Positions 1 through 7,693 of a DNA stretch of 24,360 bases are shown here, in pieces; within the stretch, counting starts at the first letter, position 1; the number at the start of each line of letters is the position of its first letter. The position numbers and the translations under genes are program-made. This stretch comes from Spirochaeta sp. UBA2779 (GTDB taxonomy: Bacteria; Spirochaetota; Spirochaetia; DSM-2461): positions 1,820 through 26,179 of the forward strand of contig DEIH01000185.1 of the NCBI GenBank assembly GCA_002352375.1, read 5' to 3'. The notes below the pieces were generated by a model. The model had not been told where the DNA came from. It saw nothing but the letters and a program-made list of their open reading frames with translations, and ran no database searches.

Positions 1-14
1 AATACCGGGGAAAA

Positions 15-20
15 TATAAT
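15..20 (+). promoter_or_regulatory. Putative -10 element upstream of cysK
   Basis: A perfect TATAAT sits 67 bases before the chosen cysK start. Its -35 partner would lie before the first base of the window and cannot be seen. Transcription would begin near position 27, leaving a leader of about 60 bases that carries the cysK ribosome binding site. An in-frame TTG at 28 lies exactly 7 bases after this hexamer, the same geometry seen at apparent leaderless genes elsewhere in the window. Confidence 0.45.
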
Positions 21-87
21 ATAGTACTTGTATTGTTTAATCCTGACTATTACACTTGAAATAATCAACTTTCCACTGGAGAATCTT

Positions 88-1017
88 ATGCTTACCGAAA
101 ATATTACGGAATTAATCGGAAATACTCCCTTACTGCGGTTAAACAAACTTTCAACTGCTGGAGGGGCTTCAATTTACCTTAAACTTGAAATGCTTAATCC
201 AATGAGCAGTGTTAAAGACAGACTTGGAATCGCAATGATAAGGGATGCTGAGGAAAAGAATCTTCTTGATTCAAACTCCCTGATTGTAGAGCCGACAAGC
301 GGTAATACCGGTATCGCACTTGCCTTTATCTGTGCACAAAGGGGCTACAAACTCGCTTTAACCATGCCGGAATCCATGAGTATTGAACGAAGAAGAATAC
401 TGACGGCCCTCGGTGCCACTCTTTACCTTACACCGGCTCAAAAAGGAATGAGCGGAGCACTTCAGAAAGCCAGCGAACTGGTAAAGGAGACTCCCGGCGC
501 ATTAAGCCTGAAACAGTTCGAAAATCCTGCAAATCCGAATTATCACGAAGCGACGACAGGGCCTGAAATCTGGAAGGACTTAAACGGTAATCTGTCGGTC
601 TTTGTTGCAGCTGTAGGAACCGGGGGAACGTTCACCGGGGTTTCCCGATACTTAAAAAAACAGAATCCGGCGGTTAAAACGGTAGCGTTGGAACCTGAGT
701 CCTCAGCTGTACTGTCAGGGCGGCCTGCAGGAGCCCATAAAATACAGGGTATCGGAGCCGGTTTTATTCCCGGTGTAATGGACGTCGATCTGGCGGACGA
801 GATAATCACTGTCGACTCGGAAGAAGCCGGGAAAATTTCAAGAAGGCTGGCAAAAGAGGAAGGCGTATTTGCCGGTGTCTCTACAGGAGCAAATGTTGCC
901 GCTGCCATGAAGCTGGGAGAAAGAGATGAATACAAAGGGAAAAATATAGTTACAATAGGTTGTGACACCGGAGAACGCTATTTAAGTACCTGGCTATATC
1001 AGGAGGAGGAAAAGTAA
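88..1017 (+). CDS. cysK: Cysteine synthase (O-acetylserine sulfhydrylase)
   Basis: This 309-residue PLP enzyme of the fold-type II family makes cysteine from O-acetylserine and sulfide in the cytoplasm. Visible family hallmarks are the N-terminal ELIGNTPLLRL segment (residues 8-18), the PLP lysine in SSVKDR (Lys43), the substrate loop PTSGNTG near residue 70, the glycine-rich phosphate-binding GTGGTFTG and a C-terminal GCDTGERYLST. Length is normal for the family. I chose the ATG at 88 because GGAG (78-81) lies 6 bases upstream and the protein then begins where family members begin. An in-frame TTG at 28 would add 20 hydrophobic residues without resemblance to the family. The stop codon shares one base with the start of metY, so the two are translationally coupled. 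CysM cannot be strictly excluded; the symbol is by family resemblance. Confidence 0.93.
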   Translation: MLTENITELIGNTPLLRLNKLSTAGGASIYLKLEMLNPMSSVKDRLGIAMIRDAEEKNLLDSNSLIVEPTSGNTGIALAFICAQRGYKLALTMPESMSIERRRILTALGATLYLTPAQKGMSGALQKASELVKETPGALSLKQFENPANPNYHEATTGPEIWKDLNGNLSVFVAAVGTGGTFTGVSRYLKKQNPAVKTVALEPESSAVLSGRPAGAHKIQGIGAGFIPGVMDVDLADEIITVDSEEAGKISRRLAKEEGVFAGVSTGANVAAAMKLGERDEYKGKNIVTIGCDTGERYLSTWLYQEEEK

Positions 1018-2285
1018 TGGGATTTTCAACAAAGGCAATTCACGAAGGATGGGGACCTGAGAACTCCGTAAGAGCCGTTCCGATTCACCGGACCACAGCG
1101 TACAATTTCAGGGATACCACTCATGCCTCAGACCTTTTTGCCCTGAAAGAACTCGGCCACATCTACACGAGGCTCAACAATCCTACACAGGATGTACTGG
1201 AAACCCGTATGGCGGCTCTAGAAAGAGGAACCGGTGCCCTGGCCCTGTCCTCCGGCACCGCTGCCATATTCAACAGCATCATCAATGTCGCCAATCAAGG
1301 TGATGAAATTGTCGCATCCTCAGAGCTCTACGGGGGCACCTACACCCAATTCAAGAGTATACTTCCCCAGTTCGGCATCAAGGTTAACTTTGTAAACCCC
1401 CATGACATATCAGCGTGGAAAGCAGCTTCAAACGAAAAGACCAGAGCCTTTTATTATGAGACAATCGGGAATCCATCCCTGAGAGTCCCTGATTTTCTAG
1501 CTATAAAAGAAGTGGCCGAAGAAATCCATGTTCCAATTATTGTTGATGCCACATTCACTACACCATATCTATTTAATCCCATCGAATATGGAGCCGACAT
1601 CGTCGTACATTCCCTGACAAAGTGGATCGGCGGTCACGGAACTGCGGTCGGAGGTATTGTGGTAGAATCGGGAAAGTTCGACTGGACCGACCCGAAGTTC
1701 TCAACGTTCAACGAACCTGATACCGGTTATCACGGTCTTCGATATGCCCACGATCTTGGAGACCTATCTCCCATGGCATTTGTCCTTCGGATGAGGCTGG
1801 TACAGCTCAGGAATCTGGGAGCCTGCCTGAACCCGGACAACGAATGGATGTTTCTTCAGGGCCTGGAAACTCTGGCTCTGAGAATGGAAAGGCATTCTTC
1901 CAACGCAGCTTCCATTGCCGATTTCCTTTCTAACCACCCTGCTGTTTCCTGGGTACGGTATCCCGGACTGAAAAAAGGCAATGATAACTATCCGAATGCA
2001 GTGAAGTATCTGAAAAAAGGTTTTGGAGGTATGGTTGTCTTCGGTATAAAAGGCGGTCGTGAAGCCGGAGCGAAGTTCATTGAATCCCTGGAGCTTTTCA
2101 GCCATGTGGCTAATGTCGGAGATGCCAAGAGTCTGGCCATACATCCGGCATCCACCACCCACTCTCAACTCAGTGAAGAAGATCTTACCGCTGCTGGTGT
2201 CGGAGCAGACTTAGTTAGATTATCCATCGGTATTGAGGATATTGAAGATATACTTGCAGACTTGGAGACAGCTCTGAAAAATTGA
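1017..2285 (+). CDS. metY: O-acetylhomoserine sulfhydrylase (Cys/Met metabolism PLP enzyme)
   Basis: This 422-residue protein belongs to the cystathionine gamma-synthase/O-acetylhomoserine sulfhydrylase PLP family, which forms homocysteine from an activated homoserine and sulfide. Seen in the sequence are the N-terminal STKAIHEG, YTRLNNPTQDVLE, the SSGTAAI loop that holds the cofactor phosphate, ELYGGTY, the DATFTTPY aspartate region and the PLP lysine Lys202 in HSLTKWIGGHG. The insertion after that lysine and the overall length of over 400 residues favour MetY over MetB/MetC, which are nearer 380-400. A strong AGGAGGAGG (1001-1009) lies 7 bases before the ATG, and TAATG overlaps the cysK stop. 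With cysK it gives two sulfide-fixing routes in one operon. Substrate preference (acetyl versus succinyl ester) cannot be read directly. Confidence 0.88.
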   Translation: MGFSTKAIHEGWGPENSVRAVPIHRTTAYNFRDTTHASDLFALKELGHIYTRLNNPTQDVLETRMAALERGTGALALSSGTAAIFNSIINVANQGDEIVASSELYGGTYTQFKSILPQFGIKVNFVNPHDISAWKAASNEKTRAFYYETIGNPSLRVPDFLAIKEVAEEIHVPIIVDATFTTPYLFNPIEYGADIVVHSLTKWIGGHGTAVGGIVVESGKFDWTDPKFSTFNEPDTGYHGLRYAHDLGDLSPMAFVLRMRLVQLRNLGACLNPDNEWMFLQGLETLALRMERHSSNAASIADFLSNHPAVSWVRYPGLKKGNDNYPNAVKYLKKGFGGMVVFGIKGGREAGAKFIESLELFSHVANVGDAKSLAIHPASTTHSQLSEEDLTAAGVGADLVRLSIGIEDIEDILADLETALKN

Positions 2286-2288
2286 GAA

Positions 2289-2317
2289 ACGACAAATCTC
2301 CGGCGAACCGTTATACT
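2289..2317 (+). promoter_or_regulatory. Putative promoter of the M20-like gene, leaderless geometry
   Basis: ACGACA (2289-2294), 17 bases and TATACT (2312-2317) form a plausible sigma-70 promoter. The -10 ends exactly 7 bases before the ATG at 2325, so the predicted start of transcription falls on or next to the start codon. No Shine-Dalgarno sequence precedes that ATG, which fits a leaderless mRNA. Confidence 0.5.
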
Positions 2318-2324
2318 GTGTTTT

Positions 2325-3494
2325 ATGAGTACAAGATGTGAGATGATACTCGAAGGGTTGGATGAATACCTGACTCAGCTGGAAGACTTTCGAGAAACGG
2401 TGCTTTCCACCATGGTTATGGTAAATGAGATTCCTGCACCAACTTTCAAAGAACGGAACAGGGCTGAATTTCTTGTTGACCGGTTCAGTGAACTGGAGAT
2501 GCTCAACGCTTCAATTGACGAGAAGGATAATGTTCTGGGCATTATTCCCGGTAGAGTCGGAGACAGGGATATTCTGATAGCGGCACACCTGGATTCTCTT
2601 TTTGATGAAACAGTCGATCATACCGTTACCCTTGAGCCTTCCATGGCCATCGGGCCCGGAGTAAGCGACAACAGCCTCGGAGCAGCGGTTCTTGGAACTC
2701 TTCCCCTTGTAATGGAACGGGTGGGTTTAGAACTTGATGCCAATCTTGTTCTTTTAGGCAGCTCCCGCAGTCTCGGCCGGGGGGATCTGGAAGGGCTTCG
2801 GTTTGTTCTTGATAACTACAAACGGCCATTTACAGCTGCGGTCTGTCTGGAAGGAATCAGACTGGGGCGTTTGAGCTTTTCATCTATCGGGATGCTCAGG
2901 GGAGAGCTCACATACAGAATCCCAGAAGAGTACGACTGGACCAAGTTCAACTCAGTCGGGGCCATCGTAGATATGAACGACATGATTAACCGTATCTTGG
3001 AAATTCCCCTGCCCAGAAAACCGAAAACAACCATAGTAATGGGTCAGATGGAAGCGGGAACCTCCTACAATACCCTTCCGACGAAAGCAAGATTGAGGTT
3101 TGAAATTCGCAGTGAATCAGAAGAGCTTGTATCAGAACTGGCAACCAGGATCAGTTTTCTGGCAGAGGAAATGACATCAAAAACCGGAGCAAAAGTGGAA
3201 TTCAAAGAAATTGCCCGTCGGAGACCCGGCGGAACAGATTTCTCCCACCCTCTGAACACCATCAGCAGGGAAATCCTGAATAGACTGGATATCAAGCCGC
3301 GTATTACTCCCAGCTCATCAGAACTTGCAGCTCTTATAGAAAAGGGGATACCGGCAATAACCATAGGACTCACTACTGGTGAGAATGCCGGAGAACCGGA
3401 AGAATCTGTATTAATTAAGCCGATCAGTAAAGGATTGGCACAATTGATGGCCCTGTTAAGAGCTATCGACATGGGGTGTGCAAATGAATCTTAA
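2325..3494 (+). CDS. M20-family metallopeptidase homologue, probably catalytically degenerate
   Basis: A 389-residue protein with the M20/ArgE/DapE/peptidase-T-like fold. Preserved elements are AAHLD with the metal histidine His88, the VSDN aspartate Asp115 and LEG with Glu176. M20 enzymes normally carry a Glu-Glu pair (general base plus metal ligand) about 30 residues after the metal aspartate; here that stretch reads GSSRSLG (145-151) with no acidic residue. The C-terminal metal histidine, expected in an asparagine-alanine-histidine context, is Gly356 in GENAGEPEE. I infer a pseudoenzyme or a changed chemistry. The dimerisation-domain region (about 185-300) looks intact. The last 11 bases overlap gpgS, so the two are probably coupled. 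No Shine-Dalgarno is visible; a second in-frame ATG at 2343 is possible. The reading frame is open throughout, so this is not a broken gene. Confidence 0.8.
   Translation: MSTRCEMILEGLDEYLTQLEDFRETVLSTMVMVNEIPAPTFKERNRAEFLVDRFSELEMLNASIDEKDNVLGIIPGRVGDRDILIAAHLDSLFDETVDHTVTLEPSMAIGPGVSDNSLGAAVLGTLPLVMERVGLELDANLVLLGSSRSLGRGDLEGLRFVLDNYKRPFTAAVCLEGIRLGRLSFSSIGMLRGELTYRIPEEYDWTKFNSVGAIVDMNDMINRILEIPLPRKPKTTIVMGQMEAGTSYNTLPTKARLRFEIRSESEELVSELATRISFLAEEMTSKTGAKVEFKEIARRRPGGTDFSHPLNTISREILNRLDIKPRITPSSSELAALIEKGIPAITIGLTTGENAGEPEESVLIKPISKGLAQLMALLRAIDMGCANES
3473..3476 (+). promoter_or_regulatory. Ribosome binding site deciding the gpgS start
   Basis: GGGG lies 7 bases before the ATG at 3484 but only one base before the upstream in-frame GTG at 3478. 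It therefore supports ATG 3484 as the start. It sits inside the end of the preceding M20-like gene. Confidence 0.5.
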
Positions 3495-4473
3495 CAAATG
3501 GATACAGGACAATACCTACCATCATTCCGCCTTTGCAGACCTCAAAGAACTCGTGGAGCAAAAGGAAAAATCCGGCCTAACCATTTCCCTATGCATACCC
3601 ACTCTCAATGAAGAGAGAACCATCGGAAAGGAAGTCGTTATATTCAAGTCGGAATTGATGAACCGCTACCCTCTGGTGGATGAGATAGCCATTATTGACT
3701 CCGGATCCAAGGATAGAACCCTGGAAGTGGCCTCCAGTTTCGGAGCTGATACCTACCTCTCGGACGATATACTTCCCGAAGAAGGAGCAAAACGGGGTAA
3801 GGGAGAGAACCTCTGGAAAGCTATTTATCAGCTCAAGGGTGATATTATTGTTTACATTGATGCGGATATTAAAAATATTCATCCTCGATTTGTATACGGC
3901 CTGATCGGACCACTGATAAAAAGACCCGAGATAAGTTATGTTAAGGCCTTTTACGACCGGCCTCTGGCATTTTCCGACAGTGTCCGGCCTTCAGGCGGCG
4001 GTCGGGTAACCGAAATTCTCACCAGACCCCTCTTCAGCCTGTATTTTCCGGAATTAACCGCAATTATTCAGCCCCTGTCAGGAGAATATGCAGTACGCCG
4101 GAATGTGCTGGAATCCATATCCTTCCCTGTGGGCTATGGGGTGGAAACCAGTCACCTGCTGGATGTCTATCAGACACATGGAATGAAGGCCTTTGCCCAG
4201 ACCGATCTGGACCAGAGAGTTCATAGGAACCAGGAAACCCGGGCTCTTGGAAAAATGTCTTTCGGGATACTCCAAACTTTTCTTAACAGGCTTCATAGCT
4301 ATGGAACAATTCAGAGTGACCATGAAATTCAAACCGTTCTACGGCAGTTCCAGGTACAGAATGAAAAATATGAGACAGTTGAATACAACATTCCCGAATA
4401 CGAGCGCCCCCCGATGATAACGATACCTGCCTACAGGAAACTACGAGGACTGCCTCCCCTTAAAAATAAATAA
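3484..4473 (+). CDS. gpgS: Glucosyl-3-phosphoglycerate synthase (GT81)
   Basis: This 329-residue retaining glycosyltransferase (GT-A fold, family GT81) transfers glucose from an NDP-sugar to 3-phosphoglycerate, the first step to glucosylglycerate, a compatible solute and in some bacteria a polysaccharide precursor. The sequence shows the nucleotide-sugar entry CIPTLNEERTIG, EIAIIDSGSKD, the metal-binding DAD at Asp126-Asp128, the GGGRVTEILTRPL segment, QPLSGEYA and PVGYGVETSHLLD, all typical of GpgS. The partner phosphatase GpgP is not in the window. The start overlaps the M20-like gene by 11 bases. The last 43 bases overlap the end of tsaC on the other strand, leaving no room for a conventional terminator. 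An osmoprotectant role would suit a saline-water spirochaete, but that is inference. Confidence 0.9.
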   Translation: MNLNKWIQDNTYHHSAFADLKELVEQKEKSGLTISLCIPTLNEERTIGKEVVIFKSELMNRYPLVDEIAIIDSGSKDRTLEVASSFGADTYLSDDILPEEGAKRGKGENLWKAIYQLKGDIIVYIDADIKNIHPRFVYGLIGPLIKRPEISYVKAFYDRPLAFSDSVRPSGGGRVTEILTRPLFSLYFPELTAIIQPLSGEYAVRRNVLESISFPVGYGVETSHLLDVYQTHGMKAFAQTDLDQRVHRNQETRALGKMSFGILQTFLNRLHSYGTIQSDHEIQTVLRQFQVQNEKYETVEYNIPEYERPPMITIPAYRKLRGLPPLKNK

Positions 4474-5024
4474 TGAGGAGGAACCCTCCCGGCACCCTGC
4501 CGGAGTACCCTGTAAGGACTCGACGTCAGGTCAACAACCGTTGAGGGCTTCCCTTCAGGTACTAAACCTGAATCCTCAACCAATGCTGTTTCATTACCGA
4601 ACTCTGCTTCGATTTCCGAAGGGGTATTCATAAAAGGCCGGCCGCTTCGGTTTACACTGCTTGAATACAGCGGAAATCCTAAATCTCTGATTAAATTCCT
4701 CAGGGATGTGTCTTCCGGTATCCTGAAAGCGGCAGTTCCACCCTTTATCAGTTGAAATACAAAAGTATAAGGCCCGGGCCAGAGGTTCAGAATATCAGTT
4801 TCCCGGGGTAGAATAGCTACATCCTCCAAAGCAGAGGTGTCGGATATAAGCTGAAGAAAAGGATTTTTTTCATCCCGGCCTTTTATTTTACGAATCAGAT
4901 ACTCTGTATCAGGAACTTTCCCTGTGAACCCGTATATGGTGTCACAGGCCAAAACAACAACTTCACCGGATCTTAGATATTCTTTTATTTTACGACGGCT
5001 TTCATTACTTCGTTTTAACAGCAT
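4431..5024 (-). CDS. tsaC: Threonylcarbamoyl-AMP synthase (YrdC/Sua5 domain)
   Basis: A 197-residue single YrdC-domain protein that makes threonylcarbamoyl-AMP from threonine, bicarbonate and ATP for the universal t6A37 modification of ANN-decoding tRNAs. Recognisable motifs are VVVLACDTIYGFTG near residues 22-35, the KGRDEKNPF basic motif, LNLWPGPYTFVF, FRIPED, LYSSSVNRSGRP and the closing LRQGAGRVP. It lacks the C-terminal Sua5 domain, so TsaC is the better name. The start lies inside the last 20 bases of the upstream FtsB-like gene, so translation is probably coupled; the Shine-Dalgarno is weak. Its 3' end overlaps gpgS convergently by 43 bases. The TsaB, TsaD and TsaE partners are not in the window. 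Confidence 0.9.
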   Translation of the reverse strand: MLLKRSNESRRKIKEYLRSGEVVVLACDTIYGFTGKVPDTEYLIRKIKGRDEKNPFLQLISDTSALEDVAILPRETDILNLWPGPYTFVFQLIKGGTAAFRIPEDTSLRNLIRDLGFPLYSSSVNRSGRPFMNTPSEIEAEFGNETALVEDSGLVPEGKPSTVVDLTSSPYRVLRQGAGRVPPHYLFLRGGSPRSFL

Positions 5025-5445
5025 CTCTTAATTTCCAGATAATCAGTGAAAACAATAGAAAGATAATGCCCGCAGCAACAGCAAAGATTCTCAGCAGGCT
5101 TTCATCAGTTTGCGGCAGCGGAGAAAGATGCAGTACCCCACCGGCATCGGGGAGAAGGTGTGAATATTTCATATTTCGGAATTGAACAACCTTATCATCT
5201 GTCCGGTAAAGGCCCAACGCCCTGGCCCCCACAACAATTGACTCCGGATCGCTGCGTAAAGCTGTAAGTTTTACGATAAGATCTTCATGTTTGGTGTCAA
5301 GAGCGATCAGATTACCGGAAAGTAATTGATTTCGAACCCTGATTTTATCCAGAGCCGTTACTCCGTTTTCTCCAAAAAAGAGACTTAATAGTGAAAAAGT
5401 AAGAAAAAAGACGTATAGTGCCACAAGAAATACCGAACGTTTCAT
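5005..5445 (-). CDS. FtsB/DivIC-like septum formation initiator with an extra C-terminal membrane segment
   Basis: A 146-residue membrane protein. Residues about 5-24 form a transmembrane helix, followed by a segment with coiled-coil character (about 30-65) and the SIVVGARALGLYRTDDKVVQF stretch that resembles the conserved end of FtsB/DivIC proteins. In that family the protein links FtsL and FtsQ/DivIB in the divisome. Unlike ordinary FtsB it continues with a proline-containing linker and a second hydrophobic helix (about 117-138) ending in a basic tail, so the C-terminus would return to the cytoplasm. It is the first gene of a two-gene minus-strand unit with tsaC, overlapping it by 20 bases. 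No clear Shine-Dalgarno precedes the ATG. Assignment rests on topology and the short conserved motif. Confidence 0.65.
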   Translation of the reverse strand: MKRSVFLVALYVFFLTFSLLSLFFGENGVTALDKIRVRNQLLSGNLIALDTKHEDLIVKLTALRSDPESIVVGARALGLYRTDDKVVQFRNMKYSHLLPDAGGVLHLSPLPQTDESLLRIFAVAAGIIFLLFSLIIWKLRDAVKTK

Positions 5446-5498
5446 AGTTTGATTGACGGCTTAGAGCACATCGTCCTTTACATGGAATTCACCACTCC

Positions 5499-5528
5499 AT
5501 TATGATTAGAGATGATTAGTGCTGTAAG
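5499..5528 (-). promoter_or_regulatory. Possible promoter of the FtsB-like/tsaC unit
   Basis: Read on the minus strand, CTTACA (5528-5523), 18 bases and CATAAT (5504-5499) give a moderate sigma-70 match. It would produce a leader of about 45 bases. It lies in the 163-base divergent gap 5446-5608, which otherwise holds only the promoter of the plus-strand operon. Confidence 0.3.
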
Positions 5529-5560
5529 TCAGAGAAATTAACTCAACCTGCAGGCTGATT

Positions 5561-5587
5561 TTGACGATAAACGTAGGGTAAGATACT
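5561..5587 (+). promoter_or_regulatory. Putative promoter of the 5609-11820 operon
   Basis: TTGACG (5561-5566) matches the -35 consensus at five of six bases. GATACT (5582-5587) is a four-of-six -10 at the short spacing of 15 bases. Transcription would start near 5594, just ahead of GGGAG (5595-5599), which lies 9 bases before the ATG at 5609. Confidence 0.4.
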
Positions 5588-5608
5588 GCCTCTCGGGAGC
5601 AACGATTT

Positions 5609-7693
5609 ATGGCCGTGGACAAAAAGAATCGGGAAGAGCAAAACCTGGAACGCTATGGAGTCTGGGTAAAAGCCGGTCCTGATGGAATTAACGAACATGA
5701 GAGTACAAGCCTTGAATTGATGGAAATAGATGATTCCGACCAGGATGAATTGCTCATTACCGAAGAAGAAGAGAAACTTCTAGGTGAACTTGAGGAGTCA
5801 TCACTTCCCGATTTCGGTGATTTTGACGAACTTGATGATTCCTTCGACGATCCTTTTGAAAATGATGCCCTTGAGAATAACCTACCAATGGGTGATTCCT
5901 TCAGCAGCGATGATGAGTCAAAAGAACTGCTTCACAAAATCGAAGATGAACTGTCTGCCCTTCGTAATGAAATCAGACAGCTGAAAGATGAACTCACCGG
6001 AATGAGGGTTCCATCCGTTTCAACAGAAGAAGACGATGCGGCAGAAAACGGCGGCTTTTTCGATGAGGAAGAAGATGAAACGATCGCATTAACCGGTGAT
6101 GAACTTGACAATATTCTTGATTCAGCAGACATGACTGAAGAATCTGTTGAAAAGGAGTCTGACGATTTCAGCCCTGTTGATACAAACTTTGCAAATACTG
6201 ATTCTACCGAATCGGATCTGGAAGAAATTTCACTATCCGAAGATATCCCTTCTTTGGAAGAACCAGCCCCAAGTGAAGATGAAGAGTTGATCGATCTCTC
6301 AGAAGATTTTACAGAGCTGGATCTAGATGACGTTGAAGACCTCAAAATAGATGACATTGAAGATATTGAAGATATTGAAGATATTGAGGATATTGAAGAA
6401 GTTGAGGAAGAGGTTGAGACAGATCCGGCCTTGTCGATCCTCAGCAGTCAGGAAGATTTTAAGATTGAAGGGGATCCGGACACTATTGAGATAGAAATTC
6501 CCGGCCCTGAAGAAGATCAGGTAGTTAATATTGACGACATTGAGAATGATTTTGAAGATGTCACAGATTTTGATGACTTCGGCCTTGATGAGGATGATTC
6601 GTCACAAAGTGAAACCGTCGAAAGCCCCCTGGTGGAAGAGACAGATGAAGATTTTCTTTCCATCCCTTCTGAAGATACGGTATTAACAGAATCGTTTGAA
6701 GAGGATGTTTTTGATGAAGGTGAAATCGTTGAAATTGATCTGACAGATACTGAAGATGATTTTATTGTTTCATCTGAATCAGAAAATTCCGATATTGAGA
6801 TGGAAGAAATATCCCTTGATGATTTTGGAATAGAAGAATCTGATGTCCTCGCAGTATCTGAAGAAACATCTGCTGCCCCTAATGATGAGTTGAATCTGGA
6901 CGACGTTGAGACCATCGATTTTGAATCCGTTCTGGCCGATAGCATAGATGAAATAGAAGAGGTTGAATTAGAGCAGGACGAAGAAATAACTCTTGATGCT
7001 GAACCTGAAGATATTGATTATGAACTCGATATTGAAGAATTATCTCTTGAAGCCGATGATATCGACCCGGAACTCGAAGAGTTGGATCTGGAGCCTGAAG
7101 TACTCGAAGCTGAACTTGATATCGAAGAAGTACCCCCCGAACTGGAGATTTCCGACGATACTCTTGAAGAAATAAATCTGGATACCATCAGTCAGGAAGA
7201 ATTTGAAATTGAAGAGATAAACCTCAGTAGTCCGGATGATGATGAGATTCCCGATATATCACTGGATGAGGCAATCGATGAGATTGAAACGGTTGAAGAG
7301 TTCAGCCTAGATGAACCCGTTGAAGATCTGAACGATGAAGTAACTGTTACTCTACCGGATAATGATTTTAATGAACTTCCGGGAACTGAAGAAGTAGACC
7401 TTGATTCTCTTGATGCTCTGGTTACTGAAGAAGCTGAAGAAGTCGTGGAAGAAGATATAGTCGATCTGGAAGAAACGCCGGAATCTACAGCTGCAGGCCT
7501 CCGGGAAAAAACGAAAGCGGCACTTGAACTCAGTTCACTCCCCGGGGATTTAAAAGAAGAGATTAAAGAAGTACTCAAATATATGGATCAGCTGCTTGAA
7601 TCATTGCCCGATGATAAGATTCAGGAATTTGCCCGAAGTGAGCATTTTGAAGTTTACAAGAAAATATTTGAGGAGTTGGGGATTAACGACTGA
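5609..7693 (+). CDS. Very acidic low-complexity protein with conserved-looking ends
   Basis: A 694-residue protein I cannot assign to a characterised family. The N-terminal 30 residues are ordinary, with an ERYGVWVKAGP motif (about 14-24). Most of the rest is dominated by Asp and Glu with scattered hydrophobics, in loose LDDIE/ELDIEEL patterns. A segment around 104-130 has coiled-coil character. The last 63 residues (about 632-694) form a normal-composition, probably helical domain containing KYMDQLLESLPDDK and HFEVYKKIFEELGI. There is no signal peptide or membrane segment, so a cytoplasmic location is likely. It opens a four-gene operon; its stop overlaps the next start as TGATG. The arrangement suggests a disordered acidic tether between two binding modules, possibly a scaffold; that is inference. 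Similar acidic proteins are familiar in spirochaetes, without known function. Confidence 0.85.
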   Translation: MAVDKKNREEQNLERYGVWVKAGPDGINEHESTSLELMEIDDSDQDELLITEEEEKLLGELEESSLPDFGDFDELDDSFDDPFENDALENNLPMGDSFSSDDESKELLHKIEDELSALRNEIRQLKDELTGMRVPSVSTEEDDAAENGGFFDEEEDETIALTGDELDNILDSADMTEESVEKESDDFSPVDTNFANTDSTESDLEEISLSEDIPSLEEPAPSEDEELIDLSEDFTELDLDDVEDLKIDDIEDIEDIEDIEDIEEVEEEVETDPALSILSSQEDFKIEGDPDTIEIEIPGPEEDQVVNIDDIENDFEDVTDFDDFGLDEDDSSQSETVESPLVEETDEDFLSIPSEDTVLTESFEEDVFDEGEIVEIDLTDTEDDFIVSSESENSDIEMEEISLDDFGIEESDVLAVSEETSAAPNDELNLDDVETIDFESVLADSIDEIEEVELEQDEEITLDAEPEDIDYELDIEELSLEADDIDPELEELDLEPEVLEAELDIEEVPPELEISDDTLEEINLDTISQEEFEIEEINLSSPDDDEIPDISLDEAIDEIETVEEFSLDEPVEDLNDEVTVTLPDNDFNELPGTEEVDLDSLDALVTEEAEEVVEEDIVDLEETPESTAAGLREKTKAALELSSLPGDLKEEIKEVLKYMDQLLESLPDDKIQEFARSEHFEVYKKIFEELGIND
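6353..6397 (+). repeat. Five tandem 9-base units coding Asp-Ile-Glu
   Basis: Five head-to-tail copies of GATATTGAA, with single-base variants in the first and fourth units, encode repeated Asp-Ile-Glu. A diverged sixth unit follows at 6398-6406. The repeat is in frame, so changes in copy number by slippage would lengthen or shorten the acidic region without breaking the gene. Confidence 0.9.

Noticed and set aside
6353..6406. Tandem 9-base repeats considered as a CRISPR-like or regulatory array
   Set aside because: The units are adjacent without spacers and in frame; they are an Asp-Ile-Glu coding repeat.
5932..7578. Three long serine-rich frames on the minus strand (5932-6357, 6517-6945, 7192-7578)
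   Set aside because: They mirror the GAA/GAT/GAG codons of the acidic protein, whose complements read as Ser and Phe codons; low complexity, no ribosome binding sites, fully antisense to a convincing gene.
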